This document shows, one piece after another, positions 25,600-34,372 of a DNA stretch of 43,945 bases. Made by a program: the position numbers and the translations under genes. Position 1 is the stretch's first letter; each line of letters opens with the position of its first letter. The notes beneath the pieces were generated by a model. The model was not told the origin of the DNA. It searched no databases and was given only the letters and a program-made list of their open reading frames with translations. Source of the stretch: Planctomycetota bacterium (GTDB lineage: Bacteria; Planctomycetota; Phycisphaerae; WQYP01); contig JAJYFE010000015.1 in the NCBI GenBank assembly GCA_021785435.1, forward strand, positions 1-43,945, in the 5' to 3' direction.

Positions 25600-26026
25600 C
25601 GGTTCACCGCGCTAAAGCGCGGTGCTTACACAGTCGTTTCTTTCCGCAGAGCAAAACCCAATGCCCAGAACCTAAACCCTGTCTCCATCGGTTCACCGCG
25701 CTAAAGCGCGGTGCTTACACTGTCGTTTTTTTCCGCAGAGCAAAACCCGATGCCCAGAACCTAAAACCTGTCTGCATCGGTTCACCGCGCTAAAGCGCGG
25801 TGCTTACACTGTCGTTTTTGTCCGCAGAGTAAAACCCGATGCCCAGAATCTAAACCCTGTCTGCATCGGTTCACCGCGCTAAAGGTCGCCGTAGCGACTC
25901 TGCGACGCGGTGCTTACACTGTCGTTCTTTTCCGCAGAGCAAAACCCAATGCCCACGACCTAAACCCTGTCTGCATCGGTTCACCGCGCTAAAGGTCGCC
26001 GTAGCGACTCTGCGACGCGGTGCTTA
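25600..26026. repeat. Five-copy tandem array of an 89-bp palindromic repeat
   Basis: The unit begins at CGGTTCACCGCGC. Copies start at 25600, 25689, 25778, 25867 and 25977, with spacings 89, 89, 89 and 110. Each contains the perfect hairpin CACCGCGC-TAAA-GCGCGGTG (first copy 25605-25624). In copies 4 and 5 the right arm is expanded by 21 bp carrying GGTCGCCGTAGCGACTCTGC, itself a small hairpin. Between hairpins come GCTTACACTGTCGTT, TCCGCAGAGCAAAACCC and AATGCCCAGAACCTAAA. Copy 5 overlaps the end of the regulator gene. Confidence 0.95.
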
Positions 26027-27251
26027 CAGCTCCTCTTGGCGTTGTTTCGCGGTTCCTTTCGTCGGCGGAAACCGTGAAAAGCTGTGTATTCTGCACATTC
26101 TTCTGCTGCCCGCCGCAGCCGCAGGAGCGGCGGACGATCAGTTCGCACGGAACCACCTGTTGCACCGGCGGCGTCGTGGGGTCGGCCAACTGGGCCAGCA
26201 ACTGCTGCATCGCCCGCCGGCCCATTTCGCCGGGCGCCTGACGCATCGTGGTCAGCGCCGGCGCCGCGGTCGCTGCTTCCGGCAGATCATCGAAACCCGC
26301 CACCGCCACATCGTCGGGAACCCGCCAGCCGCGCTGGGCGCAGCGTTGCAGGACATTAAGCGCCACCAGATCATGCAGACACACAATTGCCTGCGGCGGC
26401 TGGCGCATAGCCATAAACACATCGACTTCCTGGCGACCTTGCTGCGCGACATCGGGGGAGCCCATGTGCAACAGGTACTCGGGAGGGATCGCCAGGCCCG
26501 CCTCGCCCAGCGCCGCGCGAAAGCCATCTTCGCGCTGCTGCACTGAATCCATGCCATGCCAGGTCAAAAATGCAATTCGCCGGTATCCGTGTTGCATCAA
26601 ATGCCGCGTCAACAGATAAGCGCCGCGGCGGTTTTCACTGATCACCGATGATACGGCTCGGCCGCGTCGATCCGACAAAGTGGTATCAATCACCACCACC
26701 TGCTGACCGGCGGCCAAGAGGGCTTCGACCGCCTCCTGATTGCGGGTATCAGCCGCCTCGCGCGCGAATGGGAAATAAATAGTTCCGGCGGCCTTGGCCG
26801 CGTTGATGCGGGCGGCGGCCTGAACCGGAATGTGCCGGTCAGGGTCCGATTCCACTACCAGCGTCTCGTAGCCATGACTTTCCGCGGTTCTTTGAGCGTG
26901 TTCCACGATGGGGCGGACGAGTCCCCATTGGCGTCGGGGACTCAAGTGCACCAGGAGGGCAATCAAGCGTTGCTGTCGGCGGCTGCGGCGATACTCCACG
27001 AAGGTGCCGGACCCCGCGGTGCGGCGGATCAGGCCTTCCGCTTCCAGTTCCGCCATGGCCCGGCGAATGGTGTTGCGAGAATAGCCGCTGCCCCGGCAAA
27101 GCTCTTTTTCCGTAGGTAAGCGGCTGCCATGCTTAAGTTGGCCCGTCAGCAGCTGGTGGCGCAACCGCGCCATGAGCTGATCATAGCGCGGCGAACGCAG
27201 CCGGCGTGTGGCCGTCAGTTCGTGGTCCACGGAGGTCTCAATGCCCATCAT
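25989..27251 (-). CDS. GntR/LacI hybrid transcription regulator (AraR-type architecture)
   Basis: A 420-aa repressor-type regulator. Residues about 20-90 are a GntR winged helix (LPTEKELCRGSGYSRNTIRR, then AMAELEAEGLIRRTAGSGTF). Residues about 95-375 are a LacI/PurR-type periplasmic-binding-protein fold that should bind a sugar (VISENRRGAYLLTRHLMQHG, HDLVALNVLQ, VAVAGFDDLPEAA). This combination is known from the arabinose regulator AraR. A cysteine cluster, RRSCGCGG, follows the core. The last 14 or so residues and the TAG come from a repeat copy. It is likely to control the adjacent pseudopilin and hydrolase genes and, through the palindrome over its own promoter, itself. The inducer is unknown. 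Confidence 0.88.
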   Translation of the reverse strand: MMGIETSVDHELTATRRLRSPRYDQLMARLRHQLLTGQLKHGSRLPTEKELCRGSGYSRNTIRRAMAELEAEGLIRRTAGSGTFVEYRRSRRQQRLIALLVHLSPRRQWGLVRPIVEHAQRTAESHGYETLVVESDPDRHIPVQAAARINAAKAAGTIYFPFAREAADTRNQEAVEALLAAGQQVVVIDTTLSDRRGRAVSSVISENRRGAYLLTRHLMQHGYRRIAFLTWHGMDSVQQREDGFRAALGEAGLAIPPEYLLHMGSPDVAQQGRQEVDVFMAMRQPPQAIVCLHDLVALNVLQRCAQRGWRVPDDVAVAGFDDLPEAATAAPALTTMRQAPGEMGRRAMQQLLAQLADPTTPPVQQVVPCELIVRRSCGCGGQQKNVQNTQLFTVSADERNRETTPRGAVSTASQSRYGDL

Positions 27252-27289
27252 AATGTACTAATAATAGAACATTTATTGGAAGATGTCAA
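27252..27289 (-). promoter_or_regulatory. Promoter and 22-bp palindromic operator of the regulator gene
   Basis: On the minus strand TTGACA (27289-27284), a 17-nt spacer and TATTAT (27266-27261) form a near-perfect sigma-70 promoter. The TATTAT ends 9 nt before the ATG at 27251, so the mRNA would have a 2-3 nt leader. A 22-bp palindrome (27252-27273, arms AATGT and ACATT, inner CTA/TAG; 18 of 22 positions symmetric) covers the -10 and start site. AraR-like operators also have TGTAC-type arms. Autorepression is inferred. Confidence 0.75.
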
Positions 27290-27783
27290 GAAAAACTACC
27301 ATCAGGCATCCACCCCGATCGAACATAGGTCATTTCACCTATTGGCAAGCGGCATCATGCCACATATCGTCGATAAATATGGGTATTTCTACAATCAGGC
27401 AACCTGGCCATGATTCTGGCGAAGTCTTTGCCGTTGCCCAATGTCAATTGGACTGTGGATTAAAGATACCATTGAAGTTACCGTAATATATAGCCAGTAG
27501 AAAGGGCTTGGAACGGAGCGGGGCGCCGCGGGCGACTACCCTTACGGACAGCGCCGGCTACGGCAGCTTGCGGAGGCGATCAAGTCTGCCGCCCGCAGGG
27601 GCGCGGTTCCTGGGCGGGGCGGAGCGTGGAGGTTTGTTTTGCCGCACGCCCCGTCGGTGGGCGGGCAGGCGTGATTGAGTTGCCCGGAAGTTTCCTGCTT
27701 GGCGACCCGGCGCGATAGTTTCAGCCTGGCGCCCGCCTGGAATGTGCCCGACGCCCGGGACGGCAGTGAAATCAGCGCCCACG
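27290..27783. other. Non-coding gap left of the glucosidase
   Basis: No gene, operator or tRNA is recognised. The left part (27290-27500) is AT-rich. The right part is GC-rich, with short overlapping open frames on both strands that lack ribosome-binding sites and recognisable motifs. Confidence 0.4.
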
Positions 27784-30462
27784 TTAGCCGCCGGAGCGTT
27801 GATAACCGCGGGTTACGTAATCGATCATCTGCACCAGCAGGGCGGTCCAGCCGGTTTGGTGTGAGGCGCCGAGGCCGGCGCCGCTGTCGCCATGGAAATA
27901 TTCGTGGAACGGGACCAAATCTTTCCATAGCGGATTGTTCTGGAACAGGTTCTGCCCGCCGAAGACGGGGCGGCGCCCATGGCCGTCCGGCAGAAAGATG
28001 GAAATCATCCGCCGGGCTAGTTCTTCGGAAAGCTCCAGCAGGTTCATCCGTTCCCCGGGGCGACCTGGCCGGGGCGTTTGCACTGCCTCGCCATAGAAGC
28101 GGTGATAGCTGCGCAGGGCGGTGATCAGCAGATAAGCGATGGGAAACCAGATCGGCCCGCGCCAGTTGGAGTTGCCGCCGAACAGGGTACTATGTGATTC
28201 CGCCGGCTCATAACGCACGGTCCATTCCTGGTGCTCAAAGCCGATCTGATACGGATGCTCAAGATGATAACGTGACAGCGACCGCACGCCGAACGGGGAG
28301 AGAAATTCATTCTCATCCGTTACCCGGGCCAGTACGCGCTCGAGGCGATGTCGGTTGGCGATGCTTAGCAAACAGCGCGACCGGTCCGCCGACCAGGTAC
28401 AACCCACACTTTCCTCGCGAATGGCCCGCTGCATCGTTTCCGACGCCCAGCGCTGCTGAAACGCGGGCAAATGTTCGAACCAGCTCTTTTCCAGCACCTG
28501 CACCGCATATAGCGGAATTAATCCCACGCTGGAGCGCACGCGCAGCGGAATAGCACAATGCCGTTGGGGGCAGATGATTTTGTCGTAATAGAAACCGTCC
28601 TGGCCATCCCATAATCCCACGTCGCCATCCGCCGCGGTATTGATCGCCTGGGCGATGACCAGGAAATGATCGAAAAATTTCAGGGCCAGGTGGCTGTACG
28701 CGGGATCCTGCTGCGCTAATTCCAGGCCGATGGTCATCATGTTGAGGCAAAACAGGCCCATCCATCCCGTGGCGTCAGCTTGTTCGAGCATCTGGCCGTT
28801 GGGCAGAGGACGGCTGCGGTCAAACACGGAGATATTGTCCAAACCAAGAAAACCGCCCTCGAAAACGTTATGGCCGCGTTCGTCTTTGCGGTTGACCCAC
28901 CAGACGAAGTTCAGCAAAAGCTTGTGATAGATGCGTTCCAGGAAGCCGCGGTCTCCGTGGCCGCCGTTCCGGCGTTTTTCCATGTTGTAGACGCGCCAGG
29001 CCGCCAGGGCCTGCAGGGGCGGGTTGGCGTCATTAAACGCCCATTCATAGGCCGGCAATTGGCCGGACAGGTTCTGGTAGCGCTCACTGACGATTAGTTC
29101 CAGCTGGCTCTTCGCCAAGGCGATATCAACATAGCCAAGCGTCAGGCAGTGGAACGCCCAATCCCAGGCGCCGAACCAGGGATATTCCCACTTGTCCGGC
29201 ATCACCACGACATCTTCCGCCGCCAACCGCCGCCAACCGGCATTGCGCCCCTGTCGCCGCTGCGGCGGCGGTGGACAGGCGCTGTCCCCGCGCAGCCAAA
29301 CGTCCACGTTGTAATGATAAAACTGCTTGGTCCAAAGCAGGCCCGCCAGCGCCTGGCGTTGCAGATGCCGCAAGTTGGGATCGCACGTGGCTGGGAGCAT
29401 GGCTTGATAAAACGCATCCGCTTCTGCCAGGCGTTGCTGAAAGATGGTGGAAAAATCGGCGAAAGGTTCAGCCAGACGGCGCTCGGATAAGACCAGTTCC
29501 AGGGATTGTTGGCCGCCGGCGGCAAGGCGAAAATGGAAAGGCAGCGCCGCTTTAGTTCCCCAGGGGTTCTGGTGCAGCGCGTTAGGTTGATTATTCACGA
29601 GATATTCGTGAAAGGCGTCTTTCACCGCCGGGAAGGCGTTGGGGACGCCAAAGAGGCGCTGCTGATTCGTTTCGTTGAAGGTAAACCAGGTTTCCACAAC
29701 TTCGCGGGCATAAAGAAAACAAAGGCCCAGTTCGGCGTGTTCGGCCGCCAAACCCACTCCGCCGCCAGGCGGATCAGCGTGGCGGATGATCGGCTGACGT
29801 CCCGGCGGGCTGCTCCAGGACCAGGTGTTGCGAAACCACAGCGTCGGCAATACATGCAGGCCGGCCTCCTGCGACCCGCGATTGCACACGGTCAGGCGGC
29901 ATAAAATCTGGCCCGGATCGGCTTTGGCGTATTCGATGAAGATATCGCAGAAGGCATTCTCCGCCAGTACGCCGGTGTCGACTAATTCATACTCCGGTTG
30001 ATCCGGCCCCCGATGACGGTTGATTTCCACCAGTTGCCGATAGGGAAATTCGGCGTGGGGGTAGCGATAAAGCATTTTCATGTAAGAGTGCGTGGGCGTG
30101 TTGTCCAGGTGGAAATAATATTCCTTAACGTCTTCGCCATGATTGCCTTCCTGGTTGGTCAAGCCGAAGAGCCGCTCTTTCAGAATCGGATCCCGGCCAT
30201 TCCAAAAGGCGAAGGCCAAGCACAGGATTTGCTTTTCGTCGCAGATGCCGCCCAAACCGTCCTCGCTCCAGCGGTAGGCGCGGCTGCGGGCGACATCGTG
30301 GGGAAAATAGTTCCAGGCGTCGCCAGTGGGGGAGTAATCCTCACGCACGGTGCCCCAGGCGCGATCGGCCAGATACGGCCCCCATTTGCGCCAGGCTTCG
30401 GCCTGGGCCGAATCGGATAAACGCTTGGCTTCAACCGAAAGCGGTGGGGACGGTTCATTCAT
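27784..30462 (-). CDS. GH63-like glucosidase (MGH1-like domain)
   Basis: An 892-aa cytoplasmic glycoside hydrolase with no signal peptide. Its N-terminal part matches a widespread family of roughly 890-aa bacterial glucosidases: [72 protein letters not shown] and [12 protein letters not shown]. The (alpha/alpha)6 catalytic part contains [12 protein letters not shown] (around residue 432, holding the likely acid Asp) and [20 protein letters not shown] near the C-terminus, with the likely base. GH63 enzymes invert alpha-glucosidic linkages; mannosylglycerate hydrolases are relatives. GGAG lies 8 nt before ATG 30462. It may process sugars released by the adjacent secreted hydrolases, but it has no shared promoter. 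Confidence 0.85.
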   Translation of the reverse strand: MNEPSPPLSVEAKRLSDSAQAEAWRKWGPYLADRAWGTVREDYSPTGDAWNYFPHDVARSRAYRWSEDGLGGICDEKQILCLAFAFWNGRDPILKERLFGLTNQEGNHGEDVKEYYFHLDNTPTHSYMKMLYRYPHAEFPYRQLVEINRHRGPDQPEYELVDTGVLAENAFCDIFIEYAKADPGQILCRLTVCNRGSQEAGLHVLPTLWFRNTWSWSSPPGRQPIIRHADPPGGGVGLAAEHAELGLCFLYAREVVETWFTFNETNQQRLFGVPNAFPAVKDAFHEYLVNNQPNALHQNPWGTKAALPFHFRLAAGGQQSLELVLSERRLAEPFADFSTIFQQRLAEADAFYQAMLPATCDPNLRHLQRQALAGLLWTKQFYHYNVDVWLRGDSACPPPPQRRQGRNAGWRRLAAEDVVVMPDKWEYPWFGAWDWAFHCLTLGYVDIALAKSQLELIVSERYQNLSGQLPAYEWAFNDANPPLQALAAWRVYNMEKRRNGGHGDRGFLERIYHKLLLNFVWWVNRKDERGHNVFEGGFLGLDNISVFDRSRPLPNGQMLEQADATGWMGLFCLNMMTIGLELAQQDPAYSHLALKFFDHFLVIAQAINTAADGDVGLWDGQDGFYYDKIICPQRHCAIPLRVRSSVGLIPLYAVQVLEKSWFEHLPAFQQRWASETMQRAIREESVGCTWSADRSRCLLSIANRHRLERVLARVTDENEFLSPFGVRSLSRYHLEHPYQIGFEHQEWTVRYEPAESHSTLFGGNSNWRGPIWFPIAYLLITALRSYHRFYGEAVQTPRPGRPGERMNLLELSEELARRMISIFLPDGHGRRPVFGGQNLFQNNPLWKDLVPFHEYFHGDSGAGLGASHQTGWTALLVQMIDYVTRGYQRSGG

Positions 30463-30607
30463 TTGGTACGCTCCATCAGAAGCCTTATCTTCATTCTAAC
30501 CGGGAAGGCACGGCTCGGCCTGGTCGCCGTGGCTTGTAAATCAAGCCGCAATCATAACCGGTCGCCATAGGCGCCTGATCGATTGGCGGCTGGGTTGGAA
30601 TTCCGGC

Positions 30608-32317
30608 ATGATAGGCGTCATGCGAAGTTCGCCCTCCCATACCTGCTGGGGCACATTCCACTGGGGTTATCCGGCCCGAGCCAGCGGGCAGGACGCCGAG
30701 GCCCAGGCGGGTACCTACCACCGGCGGCCGGTGCGATGGGTCTTGGTTGTGGCCACCGGGGCGTTCCTGGCCCTTGCGGTGCTGACCCATCTGGCGGCGA
30801 AGCCGAAGGTCGCCGGCGCGATGCCGGATGTGGGCCTGTTCTGGGCGGCGCCTTTTGCCGTGTTGTTACTGACCATCGCCCTGCTGCCGATCGCGGCGGC
30901 GCGCCTCTGGGACCGCTTCTATGGCTTCATCGCGGTAAGCCTGGGGTTGGCCGCAGCCATTGCCTATACCCTCCGTTTCCACGCCGCAGTCGAGGTGGCG
31001 GGCAGCGTGCTCCTATACCTGCAATTCATGAGTCTGGTCGGTGCGCTCTTTATTATTTCTTCCGGTCTGGTCGTGCGCATTGCCTTGCCTGCCACCCCCG
31101 TGGCCAATGTATTGCTGCTAGCGGTTGGATCGCTGCTGGCCAATGTGCTGGGAACAACCGGCGCGGCGCTCGTGCTGATTCGCCCCTATTTGCGGATGAA
31201 TCAGGGGCGACTGCGACCGTTTCACGTCGTTTTCTTTGTTTTTCTGGTGGCGAACGTTGGCGGGGCGCTTACGCCGCTCGGAGATCCGCCTTTATTGCTG
31301 GGCTATCTGCAGGGGGTGCCGTTTTGGTGGATGCTGCGGCACGCGGTCGGTGCGTGGCTGATGGCGGTGCTATGCCTGCTGGCGGTTTTCTATCTCTGGG
31401 ATTGTCGTGGCCAGCGCCGCCAGGAGGGCAGCGCTTCCCCAGTGAAGCCGGTTCGGGCTGTTCTCGCGGTGGAAGGCCTGGGGCAGATCATCTTCCTCGT
31501 CGTGGTGTTGGCCAGCCTGTTGCTGGAATCACCGTGGCGCGAACTGCTTATGATTCTGGCTGCGGGAGCATCGTGGTGGGTTACGCCGGAACCCATTCAC
31601 CATGAGCACCGATTCTCTTTCCGCCCCCTCTGGGAAATGGGGGTGCTGTTCCTCGGCATTTTTTTGACCATCACACCCGTGCTGAATATGCTCGCGCACA
31701 GCGCCGGTTCACCACGTTGGCGTCGCCTTACCTCCACGCCTGGCCGCTGCTATTTTCTAACCGGCGCGTTGTCCAGCGTGCTGGATAACGCGCCAGCCTA
31801 TCTGGCCGCGGTGCGGAGCCGTGCCGCGCAGCTTGCTGGAACAGCCCCGGGATTCCCGCAGGCGCCGTCCCCGGCAAGTCTTAGGACGGTGGACAATGAA
31901 AGGGGGGCCGCGGCCCTGAACTCGCCAGGGGTGGCTGAACTGCGGCGCGGGAGCGGGACACGGCGTCAACCCCAACCCGTTGCCCAGCTTCCTCGCCTGG
32001 GGCGGCCTCCGGGAGGTGTCGGGTCCGACCGGGTGATTTTCCAGCCGCCGCCCGCCAGTCCGGTCCGGTTGCCGGGTCAGGGTATTGCCGCCGTTTTGAC
32101 GACACCGCCGCAAAGTATTTATCTGCTGGCGATTGCACTGGGCGCGGTGTTCTTTGGCGCCATGACGTGGATCGGCAACGGCCCGAATCTGATCATCAAA
32201 AGTCTCGCGGAACAGGCGGGCCTGCGGTGTCCCGGGCTGCTCGCGTATGTCGTCAAATACGCCCTGCCAGTGCTGCTGCCGATTCTGCTGCTGGTGTGGC
32301 TGATATTTCTGGCGTGA
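30608..32317 (+). CDS. Sodium:proton antiporter-like membrane protein (CitMHS/NhaD type)
   Basis: A polytopic membrane protein of up to 569 aa in the ion-transporter superfamily. Family blocks visible are AAPFAVLLLTIALLPIA, LLANVLGTTGAALVLIRPYL, NVGGALTPLGDPPLLLGYL, LTGALSSVLDNAPAYL and GAMTWIGNGPNLIIKSLAEQ. The last two are the discontinuous-helix hairpins that form the ion site. Between them is an extra non-membrane, Pro/Arg/Gly-rich segment of about 80-90 residues (around 31810-32080) where relatives have a shorter loop. The first 40 residues before RWVLVVATGAFLALAV are polar, and the true start may be later. pabB begins 6 nt after its stop. Confidence 0.8.
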   Translation: MIGVMRSSPSHTCWGTFHWGYPARASGQDAEAQAGTYHRRPVRWVLVVATGAFLALAVLTHLAAKPKVAGAMPDVGLFWAAPFAVLLLTIALLPIAAARLWDRFYGFIAVSLGLAAAIAYTLRFHAAVEVAGSVLLYLQFMSLVGALFIISSGLVVRIALPATPVANVLLLAVGSLLANVLGTTGAALVLIRPYLRMNQGRLRPFHVVFFVFLVANVGGALTPLGDPPLLLGYLQGVPFWWMLRHAVGAWLMAVLCLLAVFYLWDCRGQRRQEGSASPVKPVRAVLAVEGLGQIIFLVVVLASLLLESPWRELLMILAAGASWWVTPEPIHHEHRFSFRPLWEMGVLFLGIFLTITPVLNMLAHSAGSPRWRRLTSTPGRCYFLTGALSSVLDNAPAYLAAVRSRAAQLAGTAPGFPQAPSPASLRTVDNERGAAALNSPGVAELRRGSGTRRQPQPVAQLPRLGRPPGGVGSDRVIFQPPPASPVRLPGQGIAAVLTTPPQSIYLLAIALGAVFFGAMTWIGNGPNLIIKSLAEQAGLRCPGLLAYVVKYALPVLLPILLLVWLIFLA

Positions 32318-32323
32318 CGAAAG

Positions 32324-33871
32324 ATGGTGTTAGCGCTGCGCGTCCATAGCCGAACGATTACCGCACCGGCCAGCGTGCTGGACCTGTCCGCCGCGGCGGA
32401 GGCGCCGGGCGGAGATTTCGCCCTGCTGCATACGGCCATCGGAGCGGGGCTTAGCGTGTTGGGGCGGCGTCCCGTGTTGACGTTTGAAGCGGTGCGCGGC
32501 GGCGAAACGTGTCGCCTCACGCTTGCCGGCGTGCCGCCGCTCACTGCGGCCCTGGGGGTTGCATGGCCGCGGCATTCCGTGACCTGGCCGGCCACACTGG
32601 ACCGCTGGCAGCAGGTGCTGGACGCCATTGCCTTCCGTGGCCCGGCTGTCACTGACGCCAGTGGGCGCTGCGGTGCGGAGGCCTCCGGCCCTTCGCTCCC
32701 GCCCATCGGTTGGATCGGCTTCATCAGCTACGACGCCGGAACCATGCTGGAGTTGCCGGGCCTGTTCGCCGACGTGCCCGCCCCGGCGCCGCTGCTGCGC
32801 TGGCAGTTATTCCAGGAATATTACCTGCGGCACGGATCGACCGATCGGTGGACCCTGGGTTGTGTGAACTGGGAGCTTTCGCGCCGCGCGGTCCGGCGCC
32901 AGCTTGACGCAATGGAGCATTGGGTCCGCGCCGCCGCCGGCGCTGCGGCGGCCGACTCTCCCACGGTTGCCACCCTGTTGGAAAGCCCGGAGTCGGAACG
33001 GTATCAGGCGATGGTGCGGCGGGCCTTGGACTACATCAGTGCCGGCGACATCTATCAAGCGAATCTGGCCGCACCTTGGGTGTTTCAGACCGCCCAAAGT
33101 GCCGGCCAGATTTACCGGCGATTGTGCCGGACGAATCCCGCCCGTTATGCGGCGTTGCTGCGCTGGGGAGATGAAGCGGTCGTTTCGATTTCTCCGGAGC
33201 TTTTCCTGCACCGCCGCGGGACCTGGCTGGCCACCCGACCCATCAAAGGCACCCGGCCGCGCCTGACTACAGATCCCGCCGCGGATCAGGCCGCCGCCCG
33301 GACCCTATGGGACAGTGGCAAGGATCAGGCCGAGTTGGCGATGATAATCGACCTGCTCCGGAATGATCTGGGGCGAATTTGCCGGCCGGGTGGTCGGGAA
33401 ACCGGGCCGGCGCTCGGCGTGCCATCTGCCACGGCATCCATCGAAGCGGCTCCGAGCGGCGTGTGCGTCGTGGCGCGGCGGCAATTGGAAATGCTTCCGA
33501 CAGTGTGGCATACCGTCGCAGAAATTCACGGCGGCCTGGCGCCGGAGAAGGCTTCGTGGAGCCGTATCGTGGCCGCGTTATGCCCCGGCGGTTCAATCAG
33601 TGGCGTGCCCAAAATCCGGGCGATGCAGATTATCGGCGAATTGGAAGAAGCGCCGCGGGGCATCTATTGCGGGCACATCGGATGGATTGGGGCGGGCCGC
33701 GCCCCGGCGGAGGGTATGCTCAACATCGCGATTCGCACCGCTCATTTGCGCGCGGGCCGGCTGACACTTTACGGTGGGGCGGGCATCGTGGCCGACAGCG
33801 ACCCGGCCGAGGAATACGCGGAGATTTGCGCCAAGGTCACGGCGCTGCTCCGTGGCATCCGTGGGGCATAG
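32324..33871 (+). CDS. pabB: Aminodeoxychorismate synthase component I
   Basis: A 515-aa chorismate-utilising enzyme, most like PabB. PabB makes 4-amino-4-deoxychorismate from chorismate and ammonia, the first step of p-aminobenzoate and folate synthesis. The chorismate-binding core has SAGDIYQANLA, SPELFLHRRG, ATRPIKGTRPR (about 300-311, with the Lys of the PIKGT motif), IIDLLRNDLGRIC, CPGGSISGVPKIRAMQII (about 419) and GAGIVADSDPAEEYAE. TrpE and PabB are similar, and absence of adjacent trp genes and the overall wording favour PabB. No amidotransferase (PabA) or lyase (PabC) is in the window. Its start 6 nt after the transporter gene implies coupling, though the functions look unrelated. 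Confidence 0.88.
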   Translation: MVLALRVHSRTITAPASVLDLSAAAEAPGGDFALLHTAIGAGLSVLGRRPVLTFEAVRGGETCRLTLAGVPPLTAALGVAWPRHSVTWPATLDRWQQVLDAIAFRGPAVTDASGRCGAEASGPSLPPIGWIGFISYDAGTMLELPGLFADVPAPAPLLRWQLFQEYYLRHGSTDRWTLGCVNWELSRRAVRRQLDAMEHWVRAAAGAAAADSPTVATLLESPESERYQAMVRRALDYISAGDIYQANLAAPWVFQTAQSAGQIYRRLCRTNPARYAALLRWGDEAVVSISPELFLHRRGTWLATRPIKGTRPRLTTDPAADQAAARTLWDSGKDQAELAMIIDLLRNDLGRICRPGGRETGPALGVPSATASIEAAPSGVCVVARRQLEMLPTVWHTVAEIHGGLAPEKASWSRIVAALCPGGSISGVPKIRAMQIIGELEEAPRGIYCGHIGWIGAGRAPAEGMLNIAIRTAHLRAGRLTLYGGAGIVADSDPAEEYAEICAKVTALLRGIRGA

Positions 33872-34372
33872 GAATTACTGAACCATAATTGGGGAGTTTT
33901 CCCGACCTCCATTTCAGCATGCTCCCGATTGGATTGTTTCTCCATCGTGCGAGAATGTTAAGTGGGGAGGGAAAAGGGCGACTGCGGACCGGCAGTGGCC
34001 CGAGAACGAACCATCTTGCCCCTTGCGTGGCCGGTTGTGGATGGCAGCTCCCCTTCCGGCCATGCTTTTTTGGTAACCGTTCACGGGATGGGGCAGGGTT
34101 TAAGCCGGCGAACGGTTACCTCGCTTGTTCTCAGCGTTCAGCTATCATCCGTCTGCGCAGGGTTCCAGCACCAGCCTATGATATCTCCTTGCCACCGCGT
34201 GGGGCACGATCCACGACCAGCCGCCGCATGGCAATATCTTCACAATCTAACTATCATAACGCCTTCGTTTAACCAGCGTCGGGTCGCTGAACGGGCCAAC
34301 GCGGGAAAGCGTACAGCCGAAAGCCGAAGGCTGGAAGCTGACCGCTGAACGCTCTCGTAAAGGAATGAAGCC
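33872..34372. other. Intergenic region with an 11-bp inverted repeat
   Basis: No gene is recognised. GGTAACCGTTC (34072-34082) and GAACGGTTACC (34110-34120) are perfect inverse copies about 27 nt apart. The motif GTGAACGGTTAC also occurs at 22419 and 39580. Just before glyQS the sequence reads AGCCGAAAGCCGAAGGCTGG, a slippage-like repeat. No convincing promoter was found. Confidence 0.6.

Noticed and set aside
25600..26026. CRISPR array
   Set aside because: The 89-bp units are identical over almost their whole length with no unique spacers, and no cas genes are present.
30583..31605. A 340-codon frame at the start of the antiporter gene
   Set aside because: Out of phase with the membrane helices; its Gly/Arg/Ala-rich sequence lacks any family resemblance.
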